The notes under the pieces are model-generated. The model worked only from the letters and a program-made list of their open reading frames with translations, was not told the DNA's origin and did not search any database. The translations under genes were made by a program, and so were the position numbers. 38,152 bases of DNA from Hoyosella sp. YIM 151337 (GTDB taxonomy: Bacteria; Actinomycetota; Actinomycetes; Mycobacteriales; Mycobacteriaceae): the NCBI RefSeq assembly GCF_026041215.1, contig NZ_JAPEIQ010000015.1:1-38152 (forward strand). The letters are read 5' to 3'. Shown in pieces: positions 10,906-18,919 of the stretch (position 1 is its first letter; every line of letters starts with the position of its first letter).

Positions 10906-11763
10906 GTGCCAATCGACCCTTCAGTTGCCGTGGGCGCCGACCTTGGGGAAACGTCCTTCGCATGGGAGTCAAGCGACGTGCTGCTCTACCACCTCGGGAT
11001 CGGCGCGGGCCGCGACCCACTGGATCCACGTGAACTGCGCTACGCGTATGAGAAGGACTTGCGTGTGTTGCCGACCTTCGCGACGGTGGCGGCAACAATC
11101 CGCGCCACTGAGCCCCCAAAAGTGTCTTTCCCGGGCGTGGAAATCGATCTTACGAAAGTTGTCCACGGAAGCCAGGCTGTCATCGCGCACCGCCCACTTC
11201 CGCCGTCCGGTAAGGCAGTAGCGAAAAGCCGGATTTCGAATGTGTTCGACAAAGGCAAAGCTGCAGTGATCGTGCAGGAAACCGTGGTGACTGATTCAAA
11301 TGGGGAACCGCTGTGGACGTCCTCATCGAAGATTTTCGCTCGCGGTGAGGGGGGCTTCGGTGGTGAGCGCGGGCCGTCAGAACGCGTAGAAATCCCCGAC
11401 CGGGAACCGGACGTCACAGTCGAAACCCCGACGCTGCCCCAGCAGGCGTTGCTTTACCGGCTGTGCGGCGACCGCAACCCCCTGCATTGCGACCCCGGCT
11501 TCGCGCGTGCAGCCGGATTCGAGCAGCCCATCCTGCACGGCCTGTGCACCTACGGCGTCGTCGCCAAGGCCGTGACCGATGCGGTACTTGACGGCGACCC
11601 TACGGCCGTACGCTCATGGTCAGCCCGGTTTGCTGGCATCGTCCTGCCCGGCGAAATACTGCGCACGCGAATCTGGGACATCGGCGGCAGGTTCGTTGTC
11701 AGCACAGCGTCAGTGGAGCGTCGTGCGCCCGTCCTGGCTGATGCAGTGCTCGAACGAGTCTGA
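10906..11763 (+). CDS. MaoC-type double-hotdog enoyl-CoA hydratase (Rv3538/Hsd4B-like)
   Basis: A 285-residue (R)-specific hydratase with two hotdog folds. The C-terminal half contains the hydratase-2 signature YRLCGDRNPLHCDPGFARAAGF, with the Asp and His needed to add water to a 2-enoyl-CoA, followed by ILHGLCTYG. It aligns by eye over its whole length with M. tuberculosis Rv3538 (starts MPID, same length), a cholesterol-regulon protein linked to side-chain beta-oxidation. GTG start 2 nt after the upstream stop; last gene of the kstD operon. It is followed by the converging MFS gene and a strong hairpin at 11822-11854. Confidence 0.92.
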   Translation: MPIDPSVAVGADLGETSFAWESSDVLLYHLGIGAGRDPLDPRELRYAYEKDLRVLPTFATVAATIRATEPPKVSFPGVEIDLTKVVHGSQAVIAHRPLPPSGKAVAKSRISNVFDKGKAAVIVQETVVTDSNGEPLWTSSSKIFARGEGGFGGERGPSERVEIPDREPDVTVETPTLPQQALLYRLCGDRNPLHCDPGFARAAGFEQPILHGLCTYGVVAKAVTDAVLDGDPTAVRSWSARFAGIVLPGEILRTRIWDIGGRFVVSTASVERRAPVLADAVLERV

Positions 11764-11805
11764 TTCTGCGGGTGCCAGGCTGGGGTACCTATAACTGATC
11801 TGCCG

Positions 11806-11824
11806 GTTTAGCACTGTGCTAAAC
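11806..11824. repeat. 19-nt near-perfect palindrome
   Basis: GTTTAGCAC (11806-11814) and GTGCTAAAC (11816-11824) are perfect 9-bp complements around a single T. It overlaps by three bases the first arm of the terminator hairpin at 11822-11854, so the two structures cannot both form completely in one RNA. It could be an operator or half of an alternative-fold pair; no neighbouring regulator is evident. Confidence 0.6.
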
Positions 11825-11854
11825 GCCGAGAACAGCAATACTGTACTCGGCGTT
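11822..11854. terminator. Bidirectional terminator hairpin between the kstD operon and the MFS gene
   Basis: AACGCCGAG (11822-11830) pairs with CTCGGCGTT (11846-11854). Inside, ACAG (11832-11835) pairs with CTGT (11841-11844), giving a stacked stem with a 5-nt loop. It lies in the gap between two converging genes (11763 and 11867), the expected place for a shared terminator. No long U-tract follows, as is common in actinobacteria. Confidence 0.7.
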
Positions 11855-11866
11855 GCCGGGCCTCCC

Positions 11867-13243
11867 TCACGCGGCAGAACCCCTCCGCGCGAGCAGCAGC
11901 GCGACCACCCCGAGCGCTTGAATTACAGCAAGTACCACGATGGCTGCACGGAACCCGGTAACCCCGCCATCTGCCGCCGTCCACGCGAACGCTGCGATCG
12001 CCGGAGCGATGGTCGACGCCATCATGCGCGTCGTACCGCTGATACCCCCTGCAGTGCCAGCCGCACCGGAAGGGGCGGCGGACATGATTGCGGCGATCAC
12101 GGGTGTGTTAAACAACCCGAAACCGACACCCATCAGCACGAGCTGCCACGCCAGATCAAACACCGTTGCACCGTCGCCCAAACTGAGCATGATGAGTGTC
12201 GCAGTCACCGTGATGGCTGCACCAGCCACAGCGATGAGCAACTCTCCGAACCTGTCAGCGAGCCACCCGGCGGCCGGCGACACCAGCGACATCGCTGCTA
12301 TCTCAACAAGCAGCAGGAAGCCTACGACTTCGGGGCCAAGCTGGAGGACATCAGCAACAAAGTACGGGATGAGGAACACCATCAGTGCCGCGTTGAAGCC
12401 CAGCAGGAAGAGTCCCGCCATAGTGAATCCGAACGCGCGCATCCGCATCAGCTGAACCACCGCAGCGGAGGCGGGCTGACGCTTCCACAAGATAGCCAAG
12501 ATCACCGCACCGGCCGCAAGAGCGGCCGCAAAAATGGGACTCTCGGGGCGTTCAGTGAGCTGATTGAACACGAGCAGCAGCGCGGTCACCGCACCCCCCA
12601 ACAGAAGTGCCTCCATCAACAAGGGCCGACCCGGTGCGGGAAGCCCTTTATCGCTGCGGGGCAGCACACGCCAGGCAAGGATGAGCACAGCAATCAGCAG
12701 CGGCAGCTTGATCACGAACACCGAGCGCCAGCCGAACGCACCTGCCGCAACACCACCGATGGCAGCGCCAGCCATACCGCCGGCGGTCATGATCGTGACA
12801 ATCACGGAAACCGCGCGTCCGCGGAATTCTTCACGGGAACTGGCGACGACGATCGGCATGTACACGACGAGGATCAGCCCGCCGAACAAACCCTGAACAA
12901 ACCGCGCGAGCAAGAGCACCGACATGCTGGGCGCGAAAGCCGCCAGCACACTCGCGGCCCCCGTCCCGGCCATCGCGATCAGGAAAATCGTGCGTGGGTC
13001 GGCACGGTCGGCCCACCGCCCGGCGGGAATCGCGATCGCGCCCATCGGCAGCGCATACGCGAGCAGAACCCACGCGGTCGCTGCTGGTGTCACCCCCAGG
13101 TCGGCGCCCACCGCGGGCAGCGCCACCGCGGCGATGCTGATCTCTGAGGTCACAACGAGCATGGCCAGCGCGAGCACGATGACCGGCGCCCACTGTGTGC
13201 GCGGACTGGTAGCAATTCGGGAGGAGAGAGCTGAGGTCGTCAT
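11867..13243 (-). CDS. MFS drug/solute exporter (DHA2-like)
   Basis: A 458-residue, strongly hydrophobic inner-membrane transporter with roughly 14 predicted membrane segments by eye. Motif A appears as GRWADRADPRTIF between the second and third segments, and a motif-C-like glycine-rich stretch (TAGGMAGAAIGG) lies in the fifth. This pattern is typical of proton-driven drug efflux pumps of the EmrB/QacA type. ATG at 13243 is divergent from the FMN reductase gene across a 164-bp region that carries two GTCA-N2-TGAC palindromes. The substrate is unknown. Nothing in the sequence ties it to steroids. Confidence 0.9.
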   Translation of the reverse strand: MTTSALSSRIATSPRTQWAPVIVLALAMLVVTSEISIAAVALPAVGADLGVTPAATAWVLLAYALPMGAIAIPAGRWADRADPRTIFLIAMAGTGAASVLAAFAPSMSVLLLARFVQGLFGGLILVVYMPIVVASSREEFRGRAVSVIVTIMTAGGMAGAAIGGVAAGAFGWRSVFVIKLPLLIAVLILAWRVLPRSDKGLPAPGRPLLMEALLLGGAVTALLLVFNQLTERPESPIFAAALAAGAVILAILWKRQPASAAVVQLMRMRAFGFTMAGLFLLGFNAALMVFLIPYFVADVLQLGPEVVGFLLLVEIAAMSLVSPAAGWLADRFGELLIAVAGAAITVTATLIMLSLGDGATVFDLAWQLVLMGVGFGLFNTPVIAAIMSAAPSGAAGTAGGISGTTRMMASTIAPAIAAFAWTAADGGVTGFRAAIVVLAVIQALGVVALLLARRGSAA

Positions 13244-13281
13244 GACAGCGACGCTATTTTTCCGTGAACGCAGGCGAATCT

Positions 13282-13340
13282 GTCAGTTGACGGTGGCTCG
13301 CGCCCAGTGCTCGCTGACCTACCGAACCCAGTCATGTGAC
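13282..13340. promoter_or_regulatory. Two GTCA-N2-TGAC palindromes in the MFS/FMN-reductase intergenic region
   Basis: GTCAGTTGAC (13282-13291) and GTCATGTGAC (13331-13340) share the same inverted core and lie 49 bp apart in the 164-bp gap between divergent genes. The first is preceded by T and the second followed by A, hinting at a TGTCA-N2-TGACA consensus. Such paired sites are typical operators for a dimeric regulator acting on both genes. No convincing -35/-10 pair was fixed here. The regulator is unknown. Confidence 0.45.
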
Positions 13341-13407
13341 AGATGCCGTGCCGACCCAGGATCAATAGCGTCGAAGACACAGCAACGTCACACAAAGGAG
13401 TAGCGCA

Positions 13408-13983
13408 ATGTCTGTTCTTCGGCTTGCAATCATAGTTGGAAGCACCCGCGACGGCCGCTTCTGCCCCACCGCCGCCCACTGGTTTGCACAACAGGCACGT
13501 TCACACAGTGATTTCGAGATTGATGTGGTGGATCTCGCTGACGTCCAGCTTCCAGCCGTCATGACGGATTTCGGTGCCCCCGAACCAGCCGAAGTCACGG
13601 CGCTCGCGCCGCGACTCGCCCAGGCCGACGCGTTTGTTGTCGTCACGCCTGAGTACAACCACAGTTACCCGGCTTCGCTCAAAGTTGCGATCGATTGGTA
13701 TCGCGACGAGTGGCAGGCGAAGCCGGTTGGTTTCGTGTCGTATGGCGGCATGGGCGGCGGCCTGCGCGCAGTTGAACACCTGCGCACGGTGTTCGCGGAA
13801 GTCCACGCGATGACGGTGCGCGATACCATCAGCTTTCATGCGTTCTGGGAGAAGTTCGATGAGGACGGCCAGCCGCGTGACGGCGAATCCTGTTCGCGGG
13901 CAGCAAAAGGCATGCTAGATCAACTGTCCTGGTGGGCAGGCGCGCTGAAGGAGGCGCGAGCCCGTGAAGCGTACTGCGGATAA
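13408..13983 (+). CDS. NADPH-dependent FMN reductase (flavodoxin-like)
   Basis: A 191-residue flavodoxin-fold oxidoreductase. The N-terminal phosphate loop GSTRDGRFCP binds FMN phosphate, and TPEYNHSYPASLKVAIDW is the hallmark of the FMN_red/NADPH-dependent azoreductase family. FVSYGGMGGGLRAVEHLR forms the third flavin-contact region. AAAGGAG precedes the ATG. The downstream DsbA-like gene overlaps its 3' end. It probably reduces quinones, azo or nitro compounds or free flavin. Whether it supplies flavin to HsaA is unknown, since HsaB already does so. Confidence 0.92.
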   Translation: MSVLRLAIIVGSTRDGRFCPTAAHWFAQQARSHSDFEIDVVDLADVQLPAVMTDFGAPEPAEVTALAPRLAQADAFVVVTPEYNHSYPASLKVAIDWYRDEWQAKPVGFVSYGGMGGGLRAVEHLRTVFAEVHAMTVRDTISFHAFWEKFDEDGQPRDGESCSRAAKGMLDQLSWWAGALKEARAREAYCG

Positions 13984-14593
13984 CGCCATGCGTATCGAGT
14001 TTGTCTTCGACTACCCGTGCGTGTGGTCGTACTTCACGTTCAACCGGTTGCAGCGCAGGCTTTCGGAGTTCCGTCGCGCCGGAGGAACTGCTGAGTTAAT
14101 CTTGCGCCCTTACCAATTGGCGCCTGACGCCACCGCCGCCGGGGAGCCAAAACGTGAGGTACTGCGCCGCTCGTTTGGCAGCGACACCGACGACGCGATC
14201 GCGGGCATCGAGTCGCTCGCGGCAGCGGAGGGACTCCATTTCCGGCACGCTCGTGCAGTGTGGTCGAACACCTTCGGGGCGCACCGTTTGACCTTCCTCG
14301 CCCAGCAGCAAGGGCTCGGTGCGAAGACCGCGGAGCGGCTTTTCCGTGCTCACCACACGGATGAACTGAATATCGCGGACCCCCGAGTGCTTTCTCAGCT
14401 TGCGGCGGAGATCGGCGTTCGCTGGCGTGACGTCAGCGACGCACACATCGCGAACGAACTTGAGAGCGTGCGGCAGGCGGGTCTTCGATCTGTTCCCGCC
14501 ACCCGCTTCGGTGGCAGCGCGTGGATGATTGGTGCGCAGTCCGAAGCCGCGCTCAACGCGGCGCTGACGGGTTCCGCCTCTCCCGCTGCGTAA
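13964..14593 (+). CDS. DsbA/FrnE-family thioredoxin-like oxidoreductase with degenerate CxxC
   Basis: A protein of about 209 residues of the DSBA/2-hydroxychromene-carboxylate isomerase family: IEFVFDYPCVWSYFTFNRL at the N-terminus, a helical insert, and the cis-Pro region RSVPATRFGGSAWMIGAQ near the end. The usual active-site CPWC is replaced by C-V-W-S, leaving a single thiol, so disulfide exchange is doubtful. A glutathione/mycothiol-linked isomerase or peroxidase role is possible. GTG at 13964 is preceded by AAGGAGG nine nt upstream and overlaps the FMN reductase by 20 nt. ATG 13988 is an alternative start that matches family N-termini (MRIEF). No signal peptide, so it is cytosolic. Confidence 0.85.
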   Translation: MKRTADNAMRIEFVFDYPCVWSYFTFNRLQRRLSEFRRAGGTAELILRPYQLAPDATAAGEPKREVLRRSFGSDTDDAIAGIESLAAAEGLHFRHARAVWSNTFGAHRLTFLAQQQGLGAKTAERLFRAHHTDELNIADPRVLSQLAAEIGVRWRDVSDAHIANELESVRQAGLRSVPATRFGGSAWMIGAQSEAALNAALTGSASPAA

Positions 14594-14602
14594 GGTGGAA
14601 AC

Positions 14603-17293
14603 ATGCTCGTGGGCCGAGATGAGGAATTTGCCGCGCTGCAAGCGTCCGTCGAGCAAGCCCGGCTGGGCCGCAGCTCAGTGACGGTACTGCGTGGCGAAGC
14701 GGGCATCGGCAAATCCATGCTGCTGGAGGCGCTCGCAACGGCGAATCCCGATGTACGAACAGTGCGAGTGTCATGCGGCGAGTCTGAGAACGCCCTGCCT
14801 TTCGCCGCACTGCACATGCTTGTCCACCCGTTGCGATCGCATCTTGACGCGCTGCCGGTCCCCCAGGCACAGGCGCTCGGCACTGTACTTGGGACAGTCC
14901 GGCAGGCTGACGCCGGTGGCACGAATACCGCGAGCGACCGGTTTCTTGTCGGCCTGGCGCTGCTCACCCTGTTGTCGGATGTTGCGGAGGAGCGACCGCT
15001 CCTGTGCATTGTCGATGATGCACACTGGCTCGATCACAGTTCCGCTGAAGCGCTGCTCTTCGCCGCGCGGCGGCTAAGTGCTGAACCGATCGCGCTCGTC
15101 TTTGGAGTTCGGGACGGCGATGCACCGGAGTTCCTCGCAGCCGACTTCGCGGAACTGGCGCTGCAGCCACTCTCAGACACAGCTGCGCACCAGCTGCTGG
15201 ATCAGCGCGACTCACAGCTCACTCCCGAGCAGCGTGAAGGACTGATCGTGGATGCGCGCGGAAACCCACTGGCTCTTCTTGAACTGCCCGCGAGCGCGGA
15301 AGCGGAACCGACATCCCGATTTCTTCGGCTCAAATCCGCTTTCGCGCAGCGCATCCGCGCACTGCCAGCCCCCACACGGGCGGCGCTGACAATTGTGGCG
15401 GCGGATGATACGGGCCTTCCTTCCGTGATTGTCGCAGCGATCACAGAGGGGGGATTGTCAGCGAGCGATCTCACCCCCGCTGAAGCGGCTGATGTGATTC
15501 ACGCGCGCGAAGACCGGATCGAGTTCCGGCACCCGTTCCTGCGCGCGGCAGCGTACTACGCTGCGCCACTCGTCACGCGAACTGAAAGTCACCAGGCGTT
15601 AGCGGCCGCTCACCACGCAATCGGCGATCAATGCCACTACGCGTGGCATCTCGCTGCCGCCGCTACCACACCGGATGACTTTGTCGCCAAGGTACTTGAC
15701 GAGGCAGCACGACCAGGCGGGAGGCTGCACCACAACGCCGGGACCTCACTCATGCTCGAGCGTGCCGCAGAACTGACGATCGATACTCGACAGAAGGCAG
15801 AGCGGCTGCGGGTGAGTGCTGAAAGCGCATCGTGCGCCGGACAGTTCGAGCGTGCCGAGCAACTCGCGGAGCGTGCGGCCGACTATGCGCAGGATCCACT
15901 TCAGCTCGCCGAGATCGCTCTCGTTCGTGCTTCCGTCCTGGACGCTCAGGATCAGCCACGGCTGGCGTACCGTTTGCTCTCTGATACTGCAGTTTCCGTC
16001 GCGCGGCTGGACGAGAGTTTCGCGGGTCACCTCCTGTTCCGTGCGGCACGCTCGGCTACCAACTCCGGCGACCTCGACGCGCTCGCCCGAATCGCCGAAC
16101 GTGGCACCGATATGGAACTGCCGAATGCCCACACGATTACCGCGCTCGCCCGGGCCTTCACGGCCCAGCACACGTTCGAGCCCTCCGAAGATGATCCGCT
16201 CGCCACAGTCGTCACCGCCCTAGAAGGCTGCGGCGAAACACCCGAATTGCTTGACATCGGCTGGTGGCAGCTACTTCGTGGCAATACTCAAGACGCGCAC
16301 GATCTCGCTAAGACAATCGAGTCGCGAGCCCGGAGCGATGGGGCCGCAGGCATGCTGGCCGCGGCACTGCCGCTGTTGGCACGGACCCAGTTGATTCTCG
16401 GCCAGCTCGACGACGCACAGACTAGCGCTGAGGAAGCCGCGACGATTTCACGCGATATCGGCGCACGGCGCCACAGTCTTTACGTCTCGAATGTGCTGGG
16501 CCAGATCGCAGCGATTCGCGGTGACGCCGAAGCCTGTGTGCGCTACACGGAAGAACCTTTGCGCCGCAATATCGCGCCGGGAAACATGCATGCTCTGGCT
16601 GCTCGCAGCCTCCTCGATCTCGGGAACAGCCGACATGAGAGTGCGTTCACCACGCTTCAGTCGATGATGCGCGGCCCTGGCAGACAGGGAGCGATCGCCA
16701 GCCTTCCCGATCTCGTTGAGACGGCGATGCGGCTGGGTGACCGCGCCACTGCCATGGAGGCACGTGAGTGGTTCGGCCTTTGGGCACGCAACCTGAATAG
16801 GCCGTGGGCGACGTCAATTGCGATGCGGTGCCGCGCGCTCACGGCGAGTGACACCGAGGCCGGAAAGCTCTTCGCGGAAGCAATCGGGCTGCACGCGCAC
16901 CCCGGGCCACCATTCGACTACGCGCGTACCAGCCTGCTGTACGGCGAGTGGCTCCGGCGTCAGCGCGAAACCACTGAGGCGAGGGTCCATCTGCGGCACG
17001 CGGCGGGAACATTCGAACGCATGCGGGCACACCCGTGGCTTGAACGTGCGAATGCCGAACTGCGCGCAGCTGGCGCGCGAATTGAGAATCAGCCGCTCGA
17101 CGATAAGACCGGGACGCTCACTCCGCAAGAACGCCAGGTTGTGCGCCTTGCCGCCAGTGGACTAAGCAACCGCGATATTGCGTCCCAGTTGTTTCTGAGT
17201 CCGCGCACCGTCGGTTACCACCTGTACAAGGCCTACCCAAAGCTCGGTGTCACATCGCGCGGTGAGTTGGCTGCGGTGCCGGGCTTGACTTAG
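14603..17293 (+). CDS. Large ATP-binding LuxR (LAL)-family transcriptional regulator
   Basis: An 896-residue LAL/MalT-like activator. An N-terminal STAND/AAA ATPase has Walker A GEAGIGKS (residues 31-38) and Walker B LLCIVDDAHWLD (133-144). A long middle region has alanine/leucine-rich helical repeats resembling TPRs. The C-terminal LuxR helix-turn-helix is LTPQERQVVRLAASGLSN followed by DIASQLFLSPRTVGYHLYKAYPKLGV. ATG lies 9 nt after the DsbA-like gene, so it may be co-transcribed with the flavoprotein pair. The inducer and targets are unknown. It sits next to the converging ltp2 operon but no KstR box precedes it. Confidence 0.93.
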   Translation: MLVGRDEEFAALQASVEQARLGRSSVTVLRGEAGIGKSMLLEALATANPDVRTVRVSCGESENALPFAALHMLVHPLRSHLDALPVPQAQALGTVLGTVRQADAGGTNTASDRFLVGLALLTLLSDVAEERPLLCIVDDAHWLDHSSAEALLFAARRLSAEPIALVFGVRDGDAPEFLAADFAELALQPLSDTAAHQLLDQRDSQLTPEQREGLIVDARGNPLALLELPASAEAEPTSRFLRLKSAFAQRIRALPAPTRAALTIVAADDTGLPSVIVAAITEGGLSASDLTPAEAADVIHAREDRIEFRHPFLRAAAYYAAPLVTRTESHQALAAAHHAIGDQCHYAWHLAAAATTPDDFVAKVLDEAARPGGRLHHNAGTSLMLERAAELTIDTRQKAERLRVSAESASCAGQFERAEQLAERAADYAQDPLQLAEIALVRASVLDAQDQPRLAYRLLSDTAVSVARLDESFAGHLLFRAARSATNSGDLDALARIAERGTDMELPNAHTITALARAFTAQHTFEPSEDDPLATVVTALEGCGETPELLDIGWWQLLRGNTQDAHDLAKTIESRARSDGAAGMLAAALPLLARTQLILGQLDDAQTSAEEAATISRDIGARRHSLYVSNVLGQIAAIRGDAEACVRYTEEPLRRNIAPGNMHALAARSLLDLGNSRHESAFTTLQSMMRGPGRQGAIASLPDLVETAMRLGDRATAMEAREWFGLWARNLNRPWATSIAMRCRALTASDTEAGKLFAEAIGLHAHPGPPFDYARTSLLYGEWLRRQRETTEARVHLRHAAGTFERMRAHPWLERANAELRAAGARIENQPLDDKTGTLTPQERQVVRLAASGLSNRDIASQLFLSPRTVGYHLYKAYPKLGVTSRGELAAVPGLT

Positions 17294-17323
17294 CCGAACC
17301 CAAGCCAGGACGTTCGCAACTGA

Positions 17324-18490
17324 CTAGTTCCGCAGCACCAGACCACTCGTCGGCACACCGGTTCCGGCCGTCACGAGCACGTGCTGAACAGATTCGACCT
17401 GGTTGACGGCAGTACCCCGCAACTGCCGTACCCCTTCGGCGATTCCGTTCATGCCGTGGATGTAGGCCTCCCCGAGTTGGCCGCCGTGTGGGTTCAGCGG
17501 CAGTGAACCCTGCAGTTCCAGTGTGTCGCCCGCGATGAAACCCGGCGCTTCACCGCGGTTACAGAAGCCGAGTTCCTCCAGCTGCATCAGGACGTACGGC
17601 GTGAAGTGGTCGTACAGCACGGCGACGTCAACGTCACCCGGACTGATGCCGGACTGCCTCCAAAGCTGGCGTGCGACCACACCCATTTCAGGTAGTCCGC
17701 TGATTGCATCCCGGTAATAGCTGGTCATGATGTACTGGTCCGGCCCACTCCCTTGGGCCGCCGCCGCGACCTGCACCGGCACGTTACGCAGGTCCCTGGC
17801 ACGTTCCGCGCTTGTCACCACAAGCGCGACCCCGCCGTCGGATTCCTGACAGCAGTCAAGCAGGTGCAATGGCTCGGCGACCCATCGCGACTCCTGGTGA
17901 TCCTGAAGCGTGATGGGTTTGCCGTAAAACCAGGCATTCGGGTTCGTAGCCGCGTGTTTGCGGTCGATCACAGCTATCGTGCCGAAATCCTCACTAGTGG
18001 CGCCATATTCGTGCATGTACCGGCGGGCGCTCATCGCGACCGTTGCGGCGGGCGTGGCAATCCCCATCGGGTAGTGGAAACTGTTGTCCACCCCCGAGGT
18101 GTTTACCTGGCCTGCCGCTGCGGATGACACCTGACCAAAGCGGTACCCGGATCGCTCGTTGAAAGCGCGATACACGACAACAACGTTGGCGACCCCGGAT
18201 GCAACGGCCATGGCGGCTTGCTGAATAGTCGCCGCAGCCGCGCCGCCCCCATAGTGAACGCGGCTGAAGAACGTGAGTTCGGGGATGCCGAGCTCACGTG
18301 CGACCGCGATCTCGGCGTTGCTGTCCATGGTGAAGGTGACGAGCCCGTCAACGTCGGCCGGCGATAGTCCCGCGTCGTCGAGTGCCGCGGTGATGCACTC
18401 GACGGCGAGCCGGAGTTCGCTGCGCCCAGAGTCCTTAGAGAATTCGGTCGCACCAATTCCGGCGATAGCGGCTTTGCCTGCAAGCGTCAT
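17324..18490 (-). CDS. ltp2: Steroid side-chain aldolase Ltp2 (thiolase-like)
   Basis: Retro-aldolase that, bound to the DUF35 part of ChsH2, cleaves the hydrated C3 side-chain thioester (17-HOPC-CoA) to androstenedione-type steroid plus propionyl-CoA. At 388 residues it aligns with M. tuberculosis Ltp2 (Rv3540c) almost end to end, e.g. IGATEFSKDSGRSELRLA, SRVHYGGGAAAAT, LLDCCQESDGGVALVV and HGGQLGEAYIHGMNGIAEG. The two tyrosines implicated in catalysis in homologues fall in VLYDHFTPY (about residue 295) and GEAYIHG (about 345). The thiolase-type catalytic cysteine is not conserved, as expected. Last gene of the operon; ATG directly abuts the chsH1 TAG stop. Confidence 0.96.
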   Translation of the reverse strand: MTLAGKAAIAGIGATEFSKDSGRSELRLAVECITAALDDAGLSPADVDGLVTFTMDSNAEIAVARELGIPELTFFSRVHYGGGAAAATIQQAAMAVASGVANVVVVYRAFNERSGYRFGQVSSAAAGQVNTSGVDNSFHYPMGIATPAATVAMSARRYMHEYGATSEDFGTIAVIDRKHAATNPNAWFYGKPITLQDHQESRWVAEPLHLLDCCQESDGGVALVVTSAERARDLRNVPVQVAAAAQGSGPDQYIMTSYYRDAISGLPEMGVVARQLWRQSGISPGDVDVAVLYDHFTPYVLMQLEELGFCNRGEAPGFIAGDTLELQGSLPLNPHGGQLGEAYIHGMNGIAEGVRQLRGTAVNQVESVQHVLVTAGTGVPTSGLVLRN

Positions 18491-18919
18491 CTACGCACTC
18501 CTCGTCGGGACGGTTATCTCCACGGATCCGCTCACATGGTCGCCGAGGCTGTCGCGGGCGCGCACGTCGATCATGAACCGGCGCTCCCCCGCGACGACGC
18601 GGTCACCGGATACTCGTCCGGAGAACGTCAAGGTGTCGTAGGCGTAGCACGGCACACCAAGCCGGATCTTGATGGAGCGGATCAGCGCCTCGGGCCCGGC
18701 CCATTCGGTGACGTAGCGCTGCACGAGCCCGTTATCGGTCAGGATATTCAGGAAGATGTCTGTGGAGCCCCGGGCTACAGCCGCGTCCCTGTCGTGGTGG
18801 ACATCCTGAAAATCGCGGGTAGCGAGAGCGGTGCTGACGATGAAGGTTGGCGTCGCCTCGATCACCATCTCTGGCAGTTCGTCGCCCACGCAGATCTCTT
18901 GTGCGGTCCGGGTTTTCAT
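18491..18919 (-). CDS. chsH1: Steroid enoyl-CoA hydratase subunit ChsH1 (MaoC-like)
   Basis: A 142-residue single-hotdog protein that pairs with the MaoC domain of ChsH2 to hydrate the C17(20) double bond of the C3 side-chain enoyl-CoA. Blocks such as TRDFQDVHHDRDAAVARG and DIFLNILTDNGLVQRYVTEW carry the hotdog helix and the Asp/His catalytic pair. Start chosen at ATG 18919 (MKTRTAQEI) because it makes an ATGA overlap with the chsH2 stop; the frame is open to 18931. Fourth gene of chsE1-chsE2-chsH2-chsH1-ltp2, matching the order of Rv3544c-Rv3540c. Confidence 0.95.
   Translation of the reverse strand: MKTRTAQEICVGDELPEMVIEATPTFIVSTALATRDFQDVHHDRDAAVARGSTDIFLNILTDNGLVQRYVTEWAGPEALIRSIKIRLGVPCYAYDTLTFSGRVSGDRVVAGERRFMIDVRARDSLGDHVSGSVEITVPTRSA

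Noticed and set aside
11816-13147. 443-residue plus-strand open frame opposite the MFS gene
   Set aside because: Its product is extremely rich in His, Arg, Gln and Glu, typical of the antisense of a hydrophobic gene. The opposite strand encodes a clear transporter.
14395-15009. Minus-strand open frames opposite the start of the LAL regulator
   Set aside because: Low-complexity Ser/Ala/Arg composition and overlap with the Walker A and B coding region; no family resemblance.
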